Source: Chthonobacter albigriseus (lineage in GTDB: Bacteria > Pseudomonadota > Alphaproteobacteria > Rhizobiales > Pleomorphomonadaceae). Taken from it: DNA of 64,000 nt. The notes beneath the pieces are model-generated. The model saw only the letters and a program-made list of their open reading frames with translations. It did not search any database and was not told where the DNA came from. A program made the translations under genes and the position numbers. Positions 9,133 through 18,045 of this stretch are shown here, piece by piece. The stretch is taken from contig NZ_JACDIT010000004.1 of assembly GCF_013839445.1 (NCBI RefSeq), positions 1 through 64,000 on the forward strand. Reading direction: 5' to 3'. The first letter of the stretch is position 1, and every line of letters begins with the position of its first letter.

Positions 9133-10440
9133 TCAGTTGCCGCCGAAGGGCGGGTAGCCGCTGTTGTCCTCGATGTCCTGGTCGATGCGCTTGGCCGCTT
9201 CATCCAACGCGGCCTTCGGATCGACGCCGTCCACCACGTCCGCCACGGCCTTGGCGAAGGCGGCGGTGATGGTCGGATAGGCCGGATGCGCCGGACGCGG
9301 CACGCCGAGGCCGCCGTTCAGCTGCTGGATGTAGAGGTTGAGCGGTCCGCCGTCCTTGTAGAGATCCACCGACGGGGCGGCAGACTTGACGCCCGGCACG
9401 CCGCCCATCGCGTTGGAAAGCGCCGCCACGTTCTCCGTGCTCATGAAGAACTCGAGCAGCTTGGCGACGTTCTCCGGCTGCTTGGAAGTCTTGGTGATGC
9501 CCCAGCACCAGCTGCCCATGCCGGTGACGTGCTTGTCGCCCCACTTCGGCATCGGCAGCAGCACGAGGTCGTTACCGAGCGCCTTGCTGTGCGCCGGCCA
9601 CATCCAGTGGCCGACGAAGGAGAGCGCCGCGGTCTTCTTGCCGTAGAAGGCATCATCGCCCTCCGAGGCCGGCGCGACGTAGCCGGCCTTGACCCAGCCC
9701 TGCAGATGCGTCAGCGCCTTGACGGCCGCCTCGCCGTTGATCGTGCCCTCCGCCTTCCAGGTGGTGCGGTCGATCAGGTCGCCGCCCATCGACTGGACGA
9801 TCGGCGAGAAGCCATAGGTGTACCACTCGCCCTGGCCGTAGTTGAGCTTGATGTCGAGCGCGTACTTCACGCCCTCCACCTTCTGCAGCTTGGCCAGTGC
9901 GTCCTCGAACTCGGCCATCGTCCAGGCGTCGGCGACGCCGGTCGGAATGCGGACGCCCGCCTTCTCCAGCAGCGACTTGCTACCCCAGATCGAGAGGCCG
10001 GAGTCGCCGGTGCCGAGCGAATAGACCTTGCCGTCCGGCGGATAGGTACCCTGCGCGATCACCGACGGCAGCGTATCGTCGAGCAGCTCCTTCGACACCA
10101 GGTCGTTGAGCGGCAGCAGGTAGCCGGACCACACGTAGTTGGCGTAGTTCGGGCCGTCGAAGTCGAGGAGATCCGGCAGGTCGCCGGAGAGCGCGGCCGC
10201 CTGGACCTGCTCGTTGTAGGCGCCTTCCGGCTGGATCTCCAGCTCGGCCGGGATATCGGGGTTCTGCTTGTTCCAGGCGTCGATCATCGCCTGGATGCGA
10301 TCGCGCTCGCCGTCTCCGCGGCCGCCGTGGTGCCAGACCTTGATGGTGTCGGCCAGCGTCAGGCTGGTGGACAGAAGCAGCGCACCAAGGGCGACCATCG
10401 CCCGAACCGAACCGCGGGTGCGGTGTGTCAACGTTGTCAT
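9133..10440 (-). CDS. Carbohydrate ABC transporter substrate-binding protein (family 1)
   Basis: A 435-residue periplasmic sugar receptor. The signal peptide covers about 1-30 ([16 protein letters not shown], cut near LA-DT). The mature start KVWHHGGRGD, the FDGPNYANYVWSGYLLPL region and the SFVGHWMWPAH stretch follow UgpB/MalE-like receptors. Aromatic residues in the cleft fit a sugar ligand, probably an oligosaccharide or glycoside given the neighbouring glycosidase. It lies 66 bp after lacI and is the first transport gene of the operon. Confidence 0.92.
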   Translation of the reverse strand: MTTLTHRTRGSVRAMVALGALLLSTSLTLADTIKVWHHGGRGDGERDRIQAMIDAWNKQNPDIPAELEIQPEGAYNEQVQAAALSGDLPDLLDFDGPNYANYVWSGYLLPLNDLVSKELLDDTLPSVIAQGTYPPDGKVYSLGTGDSGLSIWGSKSLLEKAGVRIPTGVADAWTMAEFEDALAKLQKVEGVKYALDIKLNYGQGEWYTYGFSPIVQSMGGDLIDRTTWKAEGTINGEAAVKALTHLQGWVKAGYVAPASEGDDAFYGKKTAALSFVGHWMWPAHSKALGNDLVLLPMPKWGDKHVTGMGSWCWGITKTSKQPENVAKLLEFFMSTENVAALSNAMGGVPGVKSAAPSVDLYKDGGPLNLYIQQLNGGLGVPRPAHPAYPTITAAFAKAVADVVDGVDPKAALDEAAKRIDQDIEDNSGYPPFGGN

Positions 10441-10496
10441 TCGTTTACTCCCTTTTCCCAGATTGTGGCGACCGCTCCTCCGCGAGCGCCTTTTTT

Positions 10497-10520
10497 GCCG
10501 CCCCCGTCAGATCGGGCGGC
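10497..10520. other. Stem-loop at the lacI stop codon
   Basis: GCCGCCC (10497-10503) pairs with GGGCGGC (10514-10520) and the lacI stop lies in the loop. On the minus strand it is followed by an A-run, not a U-run, so it should lower or segment transcription or RNA decay rather than end it. Confidence 0.45.
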
Positions 10521-11526
10521 AGGATTCTCTTGTGATAAGCGGGCAGTCGACCAGAACGGGCTCGAAGGTCGCCGCCGGAGCCCGGTCGGGCATGCCGGTG
10601 AGGGTCTGCACCGCCAGTTCGCCGATCTCGTAGTAGGGCAACCGAACCGTCGTCAGGGACGGCCGAAGCGTCTCCGCGATCACGGTCAGGTCGTCGTAGC
10701 CCATCACCGACAGGTCACCCGGGATCGACAGTCCAAGCGAGGCCGCCGCCGCATAGACCTGCAGCGCCACCTTGTCGTTGCCGCAGATGATGGCGGTCGG
10801 CCTTTCCCGTCCGCCAAGCATGTCCCGGGCGACGTCGTAGGCAACCAGGCGTTCGTTTGCCACCGACCCCTGAAAGGCCGGAACCTCCATCGCCGGGTCG
10901 TAGGATACGCCGGCCTCGGCGAACGCCTTTCGATAGCCGGCCCCACGCAGCACCGTCGCCCGGATCGCCGGAAGCAATGTCAGGATGCCGATCCGGCGAT
11001 GGCCGAGCTGCAGCAGGTGTTGCGCCTGATGATAGCCGCCGCGCTCGTCATCCGGGACGATCGACGGCCGGTCCGCGTTGCCCGAGTAGCAGTTGGCGAG
11101 CACGATCGGACCCTGGAAATCTGGCGTGCGCAGATCCAGCGGCCGGTGGTACATGGTCGCGTAGACCACCCCGCTCACCTTGTGGGCGCGGAACATGCGC
11201 CAATACTCGCGCTCGAGAACCGGGTCTCCCTCGGTGTTGGCGATAAGGAGGGTCTTCCCCTCCCCTTTCAGTTCCTGCTGGGCGCCGCGAACGATGTCGA
11301 CGGAATACGGCGTCGTCGCCACCACGTCCGTCATCAGGCCGACGACGGTGGAGGTCGCCGTGCGCATCATGCGGGCGGCCTCGTCGGGCACGTAGTTCAT
11401 GGCCCGAACGATGGCCATGACCGCATCGCGCGTGTTCGCGCTGACCGCCGGATCGTCGTTCACGACCCGCGACACGGTCTTCGGCGACACACCCGCCTGA
11501 CGTGCGACGTCGCGCAGGGTTACCAC
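10507..11526 (-). CDS. LacI-family transcriptional regulator
   Basis: A 339-residue repressor. Residues 1-55 are a LacI helix-turn-helix (TLRDVARQAGVSPKTVSRVV) with the hinge at about 45-58, followed by a periplasmic-binding-protein-like sugar sensor (GLMTDVVATTPYS to the end). The GTG at 11526 is chosen because GGGAGG lies nine bases upstream; an upstream in-frame GTG would place the ribosome binding site inside the gene. It is the first gene of the sugar operon, so it most likely controls itself and the transporter and glycosidase in response to the imported sugar. Confidence 0.9.
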   Translation of the reverse strand: MVTLRDVARQAGVSPKTVSRVVNDDPAVSANTRDAVMAIVRAMNYVPDEAARMMRTATSTVVGLMTDVVATTPYSVDIVRGAQQELKGEGKTLLIANTEGDPVLEREYWRMFRAHKVSGVVYATMYHRPLDLRTPDFQGPIVLANCYSGNADRPSIVPDDERGGYHQAQHLLQLGHRRIGILTLLPAIRATVLRGAGYRKAFAEAGVSYDPAMEVPAFQGSVANERLVAYDVARDMLGGRERPTAIICGNDKVALQVYAAAASLGLSIPGDLSVMGYDDLTVIAETLRPSLTTVRLPYYEIGELAVQTLTGMPDRAPAATFEPVLVDCPLITRESCRPI

Positions 11527-11606
11527 GGCCTTGATCCTCCCGATCACACCACCCGTTGCTTCTTGTAATCGGATGATGACGGCGTAGACACCGTAAATCT
11601 CTCAAT

Positions 11607-11638
11607 CCATGTCAACGATGTCAAGATCTTTGTTGACA
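11607..11638. promoter_or_regulatory. Repeats upstream of lacI, candidate operator and -35
   Basis: TGTCAAC (11610-11616) and GTTGACA (11632-11638) form an inverted repeat, and on the minus strand TTGACA occurs twice in tandem within the same stretch. The motif is also a weak palindrome around a central CG, as in LacI operators. Placed about 85-110 bp before the lacI start. Assignment is inference. Confidence 0.35.
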
Positions 11639-11831
11639 GGAAGGAGCGCTCTGAAGGCAGGCAAGATTACGATAATTTAAGGCGGCTGCGCCGATCCGTC
11701 GGATTGCCCCTGCCATCCCGGGCCCATAGGCTTATTTCCCAAGGCGCTCTTCGGTATCGAGCGGGCCAGATGGCGCACGTGTTGCGCTGGGCGAAAAAAT
11801 CGGGCGGTACAGCCCGGATCGGGAGGTTGGA

Positions 11832-12833
11832 ATGTCGGGACTGCAACTCAACAAGCGTGAATTCATGGCCCTCATGGCCGGCGCTGGCGTCGTGCTGTCG
11901 TCAGGGCCTGCGCTCGCCGCCGGTAAGATCCGCATCGCCGTGCTGAAGACCGGAACGGTGAACTGGGAACTCGACGTCATCAAGTCGAACGGTCTCGACA
12001 AGAAGCACGGCTTCGAGCTCGACGTGGTCGAAGTCGCCAACAACGAGGCGACCCGCATCGCGCTGCAGGCCGGCGACGCCGACATCATCACCTCGGACTG
12101 GTTGCTTGTCGCCCGTGAACGCGGCGAGGGCAGCGATCTCGTCTTCGTGCCCTTCTCCTCGTCGGTCGGCTCGATCGTCGTTCCCGCCGACAGCCCGATC
12201 AAGACGCTGGGCGACCTGAAGGGCAAGAAGGTCGGCGTCGCCGGCGGTCCGCTCGACAAGAACTGGCTGCTGCTGCAGGGCGTCGCCAAGCGCGACTTCG
12301 GCGTCGATCTCGCCGCCGAGACGGAGCCTCAGTTCGGCGCGCCGCCGCTCTTGTCGGAAAAGCTGGAGTCCGGCGAACTCGACGCCGCCCTCACCTTCTG
12401 GAACTTCGTCGCCCGGCTCGAGGCCAAGGGCTTCCGCAAGGTGATCAGCGGCGAGGAAGCCGCCATCGCCATGGGTGCCAAGGGCGCCATCTCCGCAGTC
12501 GGCTACGTCTTCTCGGAGAAGTGGGCTGCCGAGAACCTCGACGCGGCAAAGGGCTTCGTGGCCGCCTCGCGCGAGGCCAAGGAGATCTTCAAGACCTCCG
12601 ACGCCGAGTGGGAGCGCATCCGCCCCATGATGAACGCCAAGGACGACGCGGTGTTCGCGGCCCTGCGCGATCGCTTCCGCGAAGGCATCCCCTCGCGCGC
12701 CGTGGCCGACGAAGTCGCGGACGCCAAGGCGCTGTTCTCCGTTCTGGCCGGACTGGGCGGCGAGGAACTGGTCGGCAAGGCCACTGCCTTCCCGGACGGT
12801 ACCTACTGGGCCGAACTCTCCAAGGGCGCCTGA
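11832..12833 (+). CDS. Orphan ABC substrate-binding protein (NitT/TauT/SsuA-like)
   Basis: A 333-residue exported protein of the type II periplasmic-binding fold. The signal peptide (about 1-29) is twin-arginine-like in position but has only one Arg in NKREFMALMAGAGVVL, so Sec export is more likely. Family marks are DADIITSDWLLVARERG, SPIKTLGDLKGKKVGVAGG and the long helix ELDAALTFWNFVARLEA. Ligands of this family include nitrate, sulfonates, thiamine precursors and cofactors. No permease or ATPase gene adjoins it, so its partner must be elsewhere. The start has GGGAGGTTGGA just before it. Confidence 0.85.
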   Translation: MSGLQLNKREFMALMAGAGVVLSSGPALAAGKIRIAVLKTGTVNWELDVIKSNGLDKKHGFELDVVEVANNEATRIALQAGDADIITSDWLLVARERGEGSDLVFVPFSSSVGSIVVPADSPIKTLGDLKGKKVGVAGGPLDKNWLLLQGVAKRDFGVDLAAETEPQFGAPPLLSEKLESGELDAALTFWNFVARLEAKGFRKVISGEEAAIAMGAKGAISAVGYVFSEKWAAENLDAAKGFVAASREAKEIFKTSDAEWERIRPMMNAKDDAVFAALRDRFREGIPSRAVADEVADAKALFSVLAGLGGEELVGKATAFPDGTYWAELSKGA

Positions 12834-12847
12834 CGCCGATCGGGTCG

Positions 12848-12865
12848 GGGGAGGTTCGCCTCCCC
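12848..12865. terminator. UUCG stem-loop between convergent genes
   Basis: GGGGAGG (12848-12854) and CCTCCCC (12859-12865) enclose a TTCG tetraloop, 14 bases after the binding-protein stop and 18 bases from the stop of the convergent MBL gene. It has no U-run, so it may be a bidirectional terminator or an RNA-stabilising hairpin. Confidence 0.5.
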
Positions 12866-12883
12866 TGCCCTCTGCCTTTCCGT

Positions 12884-13696
12884 TCAGGCCGGCAGTTCGA
12901 TCACCATGCCGTCGTAGGCCGGCTCGACATCGGCCGGCAGGGCGGCATGGAGGGCCCGGTAGTCGAGATCGATGTGCATGTGGGTGAGGATCGTCCGCTT
13001 TGGCGCGAGCACCTTCGACAGCACCAGGGCCTCGTCGAGCGAGAAGTGGCTGGGATGCGGCGTGTAGCGCAAGGCGTCCACCACGAAGACCTCCAGGTCC
13101 CGCAGCAGCGGCAGCGATTCATCCGGCATCGCGCTGACATCCGAGGAATAGGCGAAGTCGCCCACCCGGAACCCAAGGCTGCGGATATCCCCGTGCTTCT
13201 GATCGTATGGTAGAAGCTCGATCGGCCCGCCCGGCCCGTCGATGGTGAACGCCTGCCAGGGGGTGATCCGATGCTCCTCCACGATCGGCGGGTAGCTGGA
13301 GCCGTGCGGCGTCACGAAGCAGTAGTGGAAGCCTTCGTGGATCCTCCGGGACGTCGCCTCGTCCATGTAGACGTCGACGCGGCGGCGCCGGTTCAGCACG
13401 AAGGACCGGAGATCGTCGATGCCATGGATGTGGTCGGCGTGCGCGTGGGTGTAGACCACGCCGTCGGCCCAGCCGATCTCGGCGGACAGCATCTGCTCGC
13501 GGAAGTCCGGCCCGGTGTCGACCACGACGACGGTCTTCTTCCCGTCCGGCGTGACGCGTTCGATCAGCAGCGACGCCCGACGCCGCCGGTTCTTCGGTTC
13601 GCGCGGGTCGCAGGATCCCCAGTCGTTGCCGATCCGCGGCACGCCGGGCGAGGATCCGCAGCCCAGAATCGTGAAGCGAAGCAGCGCGCCGGTCAT
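12884..13696 (-). CDS. MBL-fold metallohydrolase (PhnP-like phosphodiesterase)
   Basis: A 270-residue beta-lactamase-fold hydrolase. Metal ligands are visible in THAHADHIHGIDD (HxHxDH), DVSAMPDE and LTHMHID. The start TILGCGSSPGVPRIGNDWG and the early Cys next to DPREPKNRRRRAS resemble PhnP and the RNase Z-like group, suggesting cleavage of a cyclic phosphate or related phosphodiester. It overlaps tatD by 4 bp (ATGA), so the two are translated together. The true substrate cannot be read from the sequence. Confidence 0.85.
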   Translation of the reverse strand: MTGALLRFTILGCGSSPGVPRIGNDWGSCDPREPKNRRRRASLLIERVTPDGKKTVVVVDTGPDFREQMLSAEIGWADGVVYTHAHADHIHGIDDLRSFVLNRRRRVDVYMDEATSRRIHEGFHYCFVTPHGSSYPPIVEEHRITPWQAFTIDGPGGPIELLPYDQKHGDIRSLGFRVGDFAYSSDVSAMPDESLPLLRDLEVFVVDALRYTPHPSHFSLDEALVLSKVLAPKRTILTHMHIDLDYRALHAALPADVEPAYDGMVIELPA

Positions 13697-14487
13697 TCAG
13701 CCGTCACCGCATCGCGCGGCACCTTGGAGAACAGGCGCAGGAAGTTGGCCGTGGTGGCAGCCGCCATCTCCGCCTCGCCGATGCCCTTCACCTCCGCCAG
13801 CACCTTCGCGGTATGCGCGACATAGGCCGGTTCGTTCCGTTTGCCGCGCCAGGGTTGCGGCGCCAGATATGGCGCGTCGGTCTCCACCAGCAGTCGATCG
13901 AGCGGCACGTCGGCGGCGATGGCGCGGATTTCCTCGGACCGCTTGAATGTGAGGATTCCGGAGAAGGAGACGTAGAGGCCGAGGTCAACGCCAACCTCCA
14001 TCAGCCGCCTGCCGGAGGAGAAGCAGTGGAGGAGTGCGGGAAATATCCCCTTGCCAGCTTCATCCTGCAGAATGGCGATCATGTCGTCGTCGGCATCCCG
14101 GGCGTGGATCACAAGCGGCAGCCCGGTTTCGCGCGCGGCGGCGATGTGGCGGCGCAGGCCCGTTGCCTGCGCCTCGCGCGGCGCCTTGTCGTAGAAGTAG
14201 TCGAGCCCCGCCTCGCCGATCGCCACGCAGCGCTCGTAGGCCGACAGACGGACGAGATCGGCGGTGGTGACGTCGGTCTCCTCGCCGGCGTTGTGCGGAT
14301 GGGTGCCGACCGAGCAGAAGATCCGCGGGTCCGACTCGGCGAGGGCCTTGATGCGGTCGAACTGCCGAACCCGCGTCGAGATCGTCACCATCAGCCCTAC
14401 CCCGGCATCGCTCGCGCGCTGGAGCAAGGCCGGGAGTTCGCCCTCAAAATCGGGGAAGTCGAGGTGGCAATGGCTGTCGACGAGCAT
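13693..14487 (-). CDS. TatD-family metal-dependent hydrolase
   Basis: A 264-residue TIM-barrel nuclease-type hydrolase. Metal ligands lie in DSHCHLDF, GEAGLDYFYD, HARDADDD, LLHCFSSG and VETDAPYLAP. TatD proteins are 3'-5' DNA/RNA exonucleases or quality-control hydrolases. It sits after metG and before the MBL gene, an order kept in many alphaproteobacteria. Confidence 0.93.
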   Translation of the reverse strand: MLVDSHCHLDFPDFEGELPALLQRASDAGVGLMVTISTRVRQFDRIKALAESDPRIFCSVGTHPHNAGEETDVTTADLVRLSAYERCVAIGEAGLDYFYDKAPREAQATGLRRHIAAARETGLPLVIHARDADDDMIAILQDEAGKGIFPALLHCFSSGRRLMEVGVDLGLYVSFSGILTFKRSEEIRAIAADVPLDRLLVETDAPYLAPQPWRGKRNEPAYVAHTAKVLAEVKGIGEAEMAAATTANFLRLFSKVPRDAVTAE

Positions 14488-14555
14488 CGTACGCGATCAA
14501 TCCGTTCCCTGGGCGAGCCTTCCCGAGATAGCGGGCCGGACTTGGCGTGTCGAGG

Positions 14556-14584
14556 GCGGTGCGGCAGGAATGCTGCCGCACCGC
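14556..14584. terminator. Stem-loop between metG and tatD
   Basis: GCGGTGCGGCAG (14556-14567) pairs perfectly with 14573-14584 over a 5-base loop. It is 12 bp of almost pure GC just after metG. No U-run follows on the minus strand, so readthrough to tatD is possible. Confidence 0.5.
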
Positions 14585-14619
14585 GGGATAATGCCTCGCG
14601 AAACCTCGAGCCGGCCCGG

Positions 14620-16167
14620 TCAATCCGCCGGCTTCTCCTCGACGAAGCGTGGGAAGATGCCCACCGGCGGCGGAAGCGTGCCGCCCGCGACCAGGCGATG
14701 ATTCGGACCGAGCCGATCGAAACCGCGCTCCTCGACCGGAACGCCGAGCAGGTCCAACAGCTTGGCGGCGCTGCCCGGCATCACCGGCTGGATCAGGATC
14801 CCGACCTGCCGCAGCACTTCGGCCGTCACGTAGAGGATCGTTCCGAAGCGGACCTCGTCGGTCTTGCGGACCGCCCACGGCGCCTCCGCGGCGAAGTAGC
14901 GGTTGGCGTCGGCGACCACCGCCCAGATCGCGTTCAGCGCCTGATGGATCTGCTGGCGCCCGATCGCCTCCCGGCAGACCGGCAGAAGGGCATCGGCCGC
15001 GGCCATGATCTCGCGGTCGCTGTCGGAGATGTCGCCGGCCTTCGGCAGCACTCCGCCAAGGTTCTTGGCGATCATCGACAGCGACCGTTGGGCGAGGTTT
15101 CCAAGGTCGTTGGCAAGGTCCGCGTTCATCCGGGCGATGATGGCCTCGTGGCTGTAGTTGCCGTCCGAGCCGAACGGCACCTCGCGCAGGAAGAAGTAGC
15201 GGACCGGGTCGAGGCCGTAGGTGTCCACCAGCTCCTTCGGTCCGACGACATTGCCGACCGACTTCGACATCTTCTCCCCACGGTTGAACAGGAAACCGTG
15301 GGCGTAGACGCGCTTGGGCACCGCGACGCCCGCCGACATCAGGAACGCGGGCCAGTAGACGGTGTGGAAGCGGACGATGTCCTTGCCGATGATGTGGACT
15401 GCCGGCCAGTACTTGGTGAAGGTTTCGCCGGAGACATCGGGATAGCCGACGGCGGTGATATAGTTCGTCAGCGCGTCCACCCACACGTACATCACGTGGC
15501 GCTCGTCGCCGGGCACCGGGATGCCCCAGTCGAACGTGGTGCGGCTGATCGAGAGATCCTTGAGGCCGCTCCGGACGAAGCTCAGCACCTCGTTGCGGCG
15601 CTCGTCGGGGCCCATGAAGTCCGGATTGTCCTCGTAGAGCGCCAGCAGTTTGTCCTGGTAGGCGCTGAGGCGGAAGAAGTAGCTCTCCTCCTCCACCCAC
15701 TCCACGGGCGTGCCCTGCGGCCCGTAGCGCACACCGTCGGCGCGCACTTCGGTCTCGCCCTCCTGGTAGAAGGCTTCGTCCCGCACGGAATACCAGCCGG
15801 CATAGCTGTCCAGGTAGATGTCGCCGTTTGCCTTCATCGCCTCCCAGATCGCCTGGCTTGCCTTCTTGTGGCGCGCCTCCGTGGTGCGGATGAAGTCGTC
15901 GTTCGACAGGCCGAGGAGCCTCGCCATCTCCTGGAACAGCGCCGTATTCCGATCGGCCAGTTCGCGCGGGCTGATGCCCTCCTTGCGCGCGGTCTGTAAC
16001 ATCTTGATGCCGTGCTCGTCCGTCCCAGTGAGGAAATGCACGTCATGGCCGTCGAGCCGCATGAACCGGGCGATCGTATCCGTCGCCATCGCCTCGTAGG
16101 CGTGGCCGATGTGGGGAGCTCCGTTCGGATAGCTGATCGCCGTCGTGATGAAGAATGTCGGTTTCAT
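14620..16167 (-). CDS. metG: Methionyl-tRNA synthetase
   Basis: A 515-residue class I synthetase charging tRNA-Met. The HIGH motif is in [11 protein letters not shown] at about 15-22 and [11 protein letters not shown] carries the second ATP motif at about 295. The connective domain has no visible zinc-knuckle cysteines, which fits the short alphaproteobacterial form without a C-terminal dimerisation domain. The ATG at 16167 directly precedes the Rossmann start [15 protein letters not shown]; the longer frame adds 18 unrelated residues. Confidence 0.96.
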   Translation of the reverse strand: MKPTFFITTAISYPNGAPHIGHAYEAMATDTIARFMRLDGHDVHFLTGTDEHGIKMLQTARKEGISPRELADRNTALFQEMARLLGLSNDDFIRTTEARHKKASQAIWEAMKANGDIYLDSYAGWYSVRDEAFYQEGETEVRADGVRYGPQGTPVEWVEEESYFFRLSAYQDKLLALYEDNPDFMGPDERRNEVLSFVRSGLKDLSISRTTFDWGIPVPGDERHVMYVWVDALTNYITAVGYPDVSGETFTKYWPAVHIIGKDIVRFHTVYWPAFLMSAGVAVPKRVYAHGFLFNRGEKMSKSVGNVVGPKELVDTYGLDPVRYFFLREVPFGSDGNYSHEAIIARMNADLANDLGNLAQRSLSMIAKNLGGVLPKAGDISDSDREIMAAADALLPVCREAIGRQQIHQALNAIWAVVADANRYFAAEAPWAVRKTDEVRFGTILYVTAEVLRQVGILIQPVMPGSAAKLLDLLGVPVEERGFDRLGPNHRLVAGGTLPPPVGIFPRFVEEKPAD

Positions 16168-16287
16168 GGGGTCTCGTCGGTTCGGCCGCCGGCAGGGCGG
16201 CCCGCGTCCTTCGATAAACAACCGGGAGGGGGTTCCGCAAGCATCGTGGCCGGCGGTCGCCGCAAGACCGTGCCGCGCCGCTTGCCT

Positions 16288-17346
16288 TCAACCCCGTTCG
16301 GCTGCGCGGGCCAAAGCTTCCATCAGGCCGATCGCTGCCTGCTTGCGGTCGAGATTGAGACCGTCGGTCTCGGCGATGATCCGGTTCACCGCATCCCAGG
16401 CTTCGGCATAACCGGCCACCGCACCGGCGCCCTCGGGTGCCTTCGCCCGCATCGCGTCGGCCAGCCACTGCCGTGCGAAATCGGCAACCAGGGAAAGGCT
16501 GTCGTCGCCGCGCCGGCCGCCGGCGAGTTCTGCGAACCGGTGCAGCGCACGGCGGTCCAGCCGCGGCAGACCGTTGACGACCTGGACGAAGGCGGCATGC
16601 AGAGCCAGCCCTTCGCCTTCCAGGCATTCGGCCGCCCGTCGGACGCTGCCCTCCGCGATGGCTGCGAGCGCGGCTCGGACATCGGCGTCCACGGCGACGT
16701 TGAGCGTATCGAGTGCCGCGAGCAGGTCCTGGTCGCCCAGCGGTTCCAGGTTGAGCCGGCGGCATCGCGAGCGGATCGTCGGCAGCAACCGGCCGGGCGC
16801 ATGGCTCAGCACCAGGAACATGGCGCGTGGCGGCGGCTCCTCCAGCATCTTCAGAAGCGCGTTGGCAGCGTTCGGGTTCATCTCGTCGGCGGCGTCGACG
16901 ATGGCGATCCGGTAGCCCCGGCCGCCCGCGGATGTCCCGAAGAAGGCACCAGCCCGGCGGACCTCGTCGACAGTCAGCAGGGTCTTCAGCTTCTTCTTGT
17001 CCTCGTCCCAGGGTCGGCGGAGGTGGAGAAGATTGGGATGGGCGCCGGCTGCGATCTGGGCCGCGACCCTCGGGTCGACCGGCGTCAGCGGCTCGCCCTC
17101 GGCCGGCGGCGCCTTGGTGGGATCCGGATGGGACAGCGCGAACCGGGCGAAGCGGAAGGCGAGCGTCGCCTTGCCGATGCCCTTAGGTCCGGTCATCAGC
17201 CACGCGTGGTGCATCCGGCCGGAGCGATAGGCTTCGTGCAGGGTGCGGGCAGCATTCGCATGGCCATGAAGGGCCGTCTGCTCCCGCGGCAGCGGCAGCC
17301 CCTCCAGCCAGTCGGCTTCGAACGTGTGATCGACGATCTCCGCCAT
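16288..17346 (-). CDS. holB: DNA polymerase III subunit delta'
   Basis: A 352-residue clamp-loader subunit. The AAA+ core has a Walker-A-like GPKGIGKAT, the sensor region YRIAIVDAADEMNPNAANALLK and the EEPPPRAMFLVLSH strand and loop typical of delta'. Only 3 bp separate its start from the tmk stop, so the two form an operon, a common arrangement in bacteria. Confidence 0.93.
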   Translation of the reverse strand: MAEIVDHTFEADWLEGLPLPREQTALHGHANAARTLHEAYRSGRMHHAWLMTGPKGIGKATLAFRFARFALSHPDPTKAPPAEGEPLTPVDPRVAAQIAAGAHPNLLHLRRPWDEDKKKLKTLLTVDEVRRAGAFFGTSAGGRGYRIAIVDAADEMNPNAANALLKMLEEPPPRAMFLVLSHAPGRLLPTIRSRCRRLNLEPLGDQDLLAALDTLNVAVDADVRAALAAIAEGSVRRAAECLEGEGLALHAAFVQVVNGLPRLDRRALHRFAELAGGRRGDDSLSLVADFARQWLADAMRAKAPEGAGAVAGYAEAWDAVNRIIAETDGLNLDRKQAAIGLMEALARAAERG

Positions 17347-17349
17347 CCG

Positions 17350-17997
17350 CTATCGGGTCCGTTTCTCAAGGCCGAAGCGGTCGGCCACGGCGGCCCAGAT
17401 CGCCTGTCCGACCGTTTGCGCATCCGCAGTGCCGTCGACCACCACGCAGCGCTCCGGCTCGGCCCGGGCGATCGCCAGGAAGCCTTGCCGCCTCGCCTCA
17501 TGGACCGCGATCGCGTCGGCCTCGAAGCGGTCCGCCGGTTCTGTACCGGCCCGGGCCTTGGCGCGCGCCAGCCCGACGTGCACCGGCAGGTCGAGAATGA
17601 TCGTCATTGTCGGCATCAAGGCACCAATGGCGGCCCGCTCAAGGTCGCCGACCGTTGCCGGATCGAGCCCCCCTGCCCCGCCCTGGTAGACCCGCGTGGA
17701 GTCTGTGAAACGGTCGCAGAGAACAAAGGCGCCCCGGTCGAGCGCCGGCCGGATCGTTTCCGCGATATGGTCGATACGGGCCGCTGCGAAGAGGTAGGCT
17801 TCGCCCAGAACGCCGAGCGGCCGGGCGCGTCCGGAGAGAAGCAGCCCCCGGATCGCCTCGGCTGTCGGCGATCCGCCGGGTTCACGGGTGGTCGTGACGT
17901 CGAAGCCCAACACGCGCAGTCGATCGGCAAGAAGCCGGACCTGCGTCGACTTTCCCGCCCCCTCGCCGCCTTCGAAGGTGATGAACCTTCCAGCCAC
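17350..17997 (-). CDS. tmk: Thymidylate kinase
   Basis: A 215-residue dTMP kinase in dTTP synthesis. It has the P-loop FEGGEGAGKST at about 8-18, the DRFTDSTRVYQG motif (DR-loop) at about 98-109, and a C-terminal lid with acidic and Arg residues (LARAKARAG). Length is normal. It is followed at once by holB and preceded 48 bp upstream by the S11 peptidase gene. Confidence 0.96.
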   Translation of the reverse strand: MAGRFITFEGGEGAGKSTQVRLLADRLRVLGFDVTTTREPGGSPTAEAIRGLLLSGRARPLGVLGEAYLFAAARIDHIAETIRPALDRGAFVLCDRFTDSTRVYQGGAGGLDPATVGDLERAAIGALMPTMTIILDLPVHVGLARAKARAGTEPADRFEADAIAVHEARRQGFLAIARAEPERCVVVDGTADAQTVGQAIWAAVADRFGLEKRTR

Positions 17998-18045
17998 CTG
18001 CGCTCCGCCCCTATCCGTCGTCCGGGCGTTCCCGGTAATCAGCTT

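Noticed and set aside
8728-11568. 946-codon plus-strand open frame
   Set aside because: It lies opposite the well-supported LacI, binding-protein and permease genes and has a His/Asp/Arg-rich composition typical of GC-rich antisense frames.
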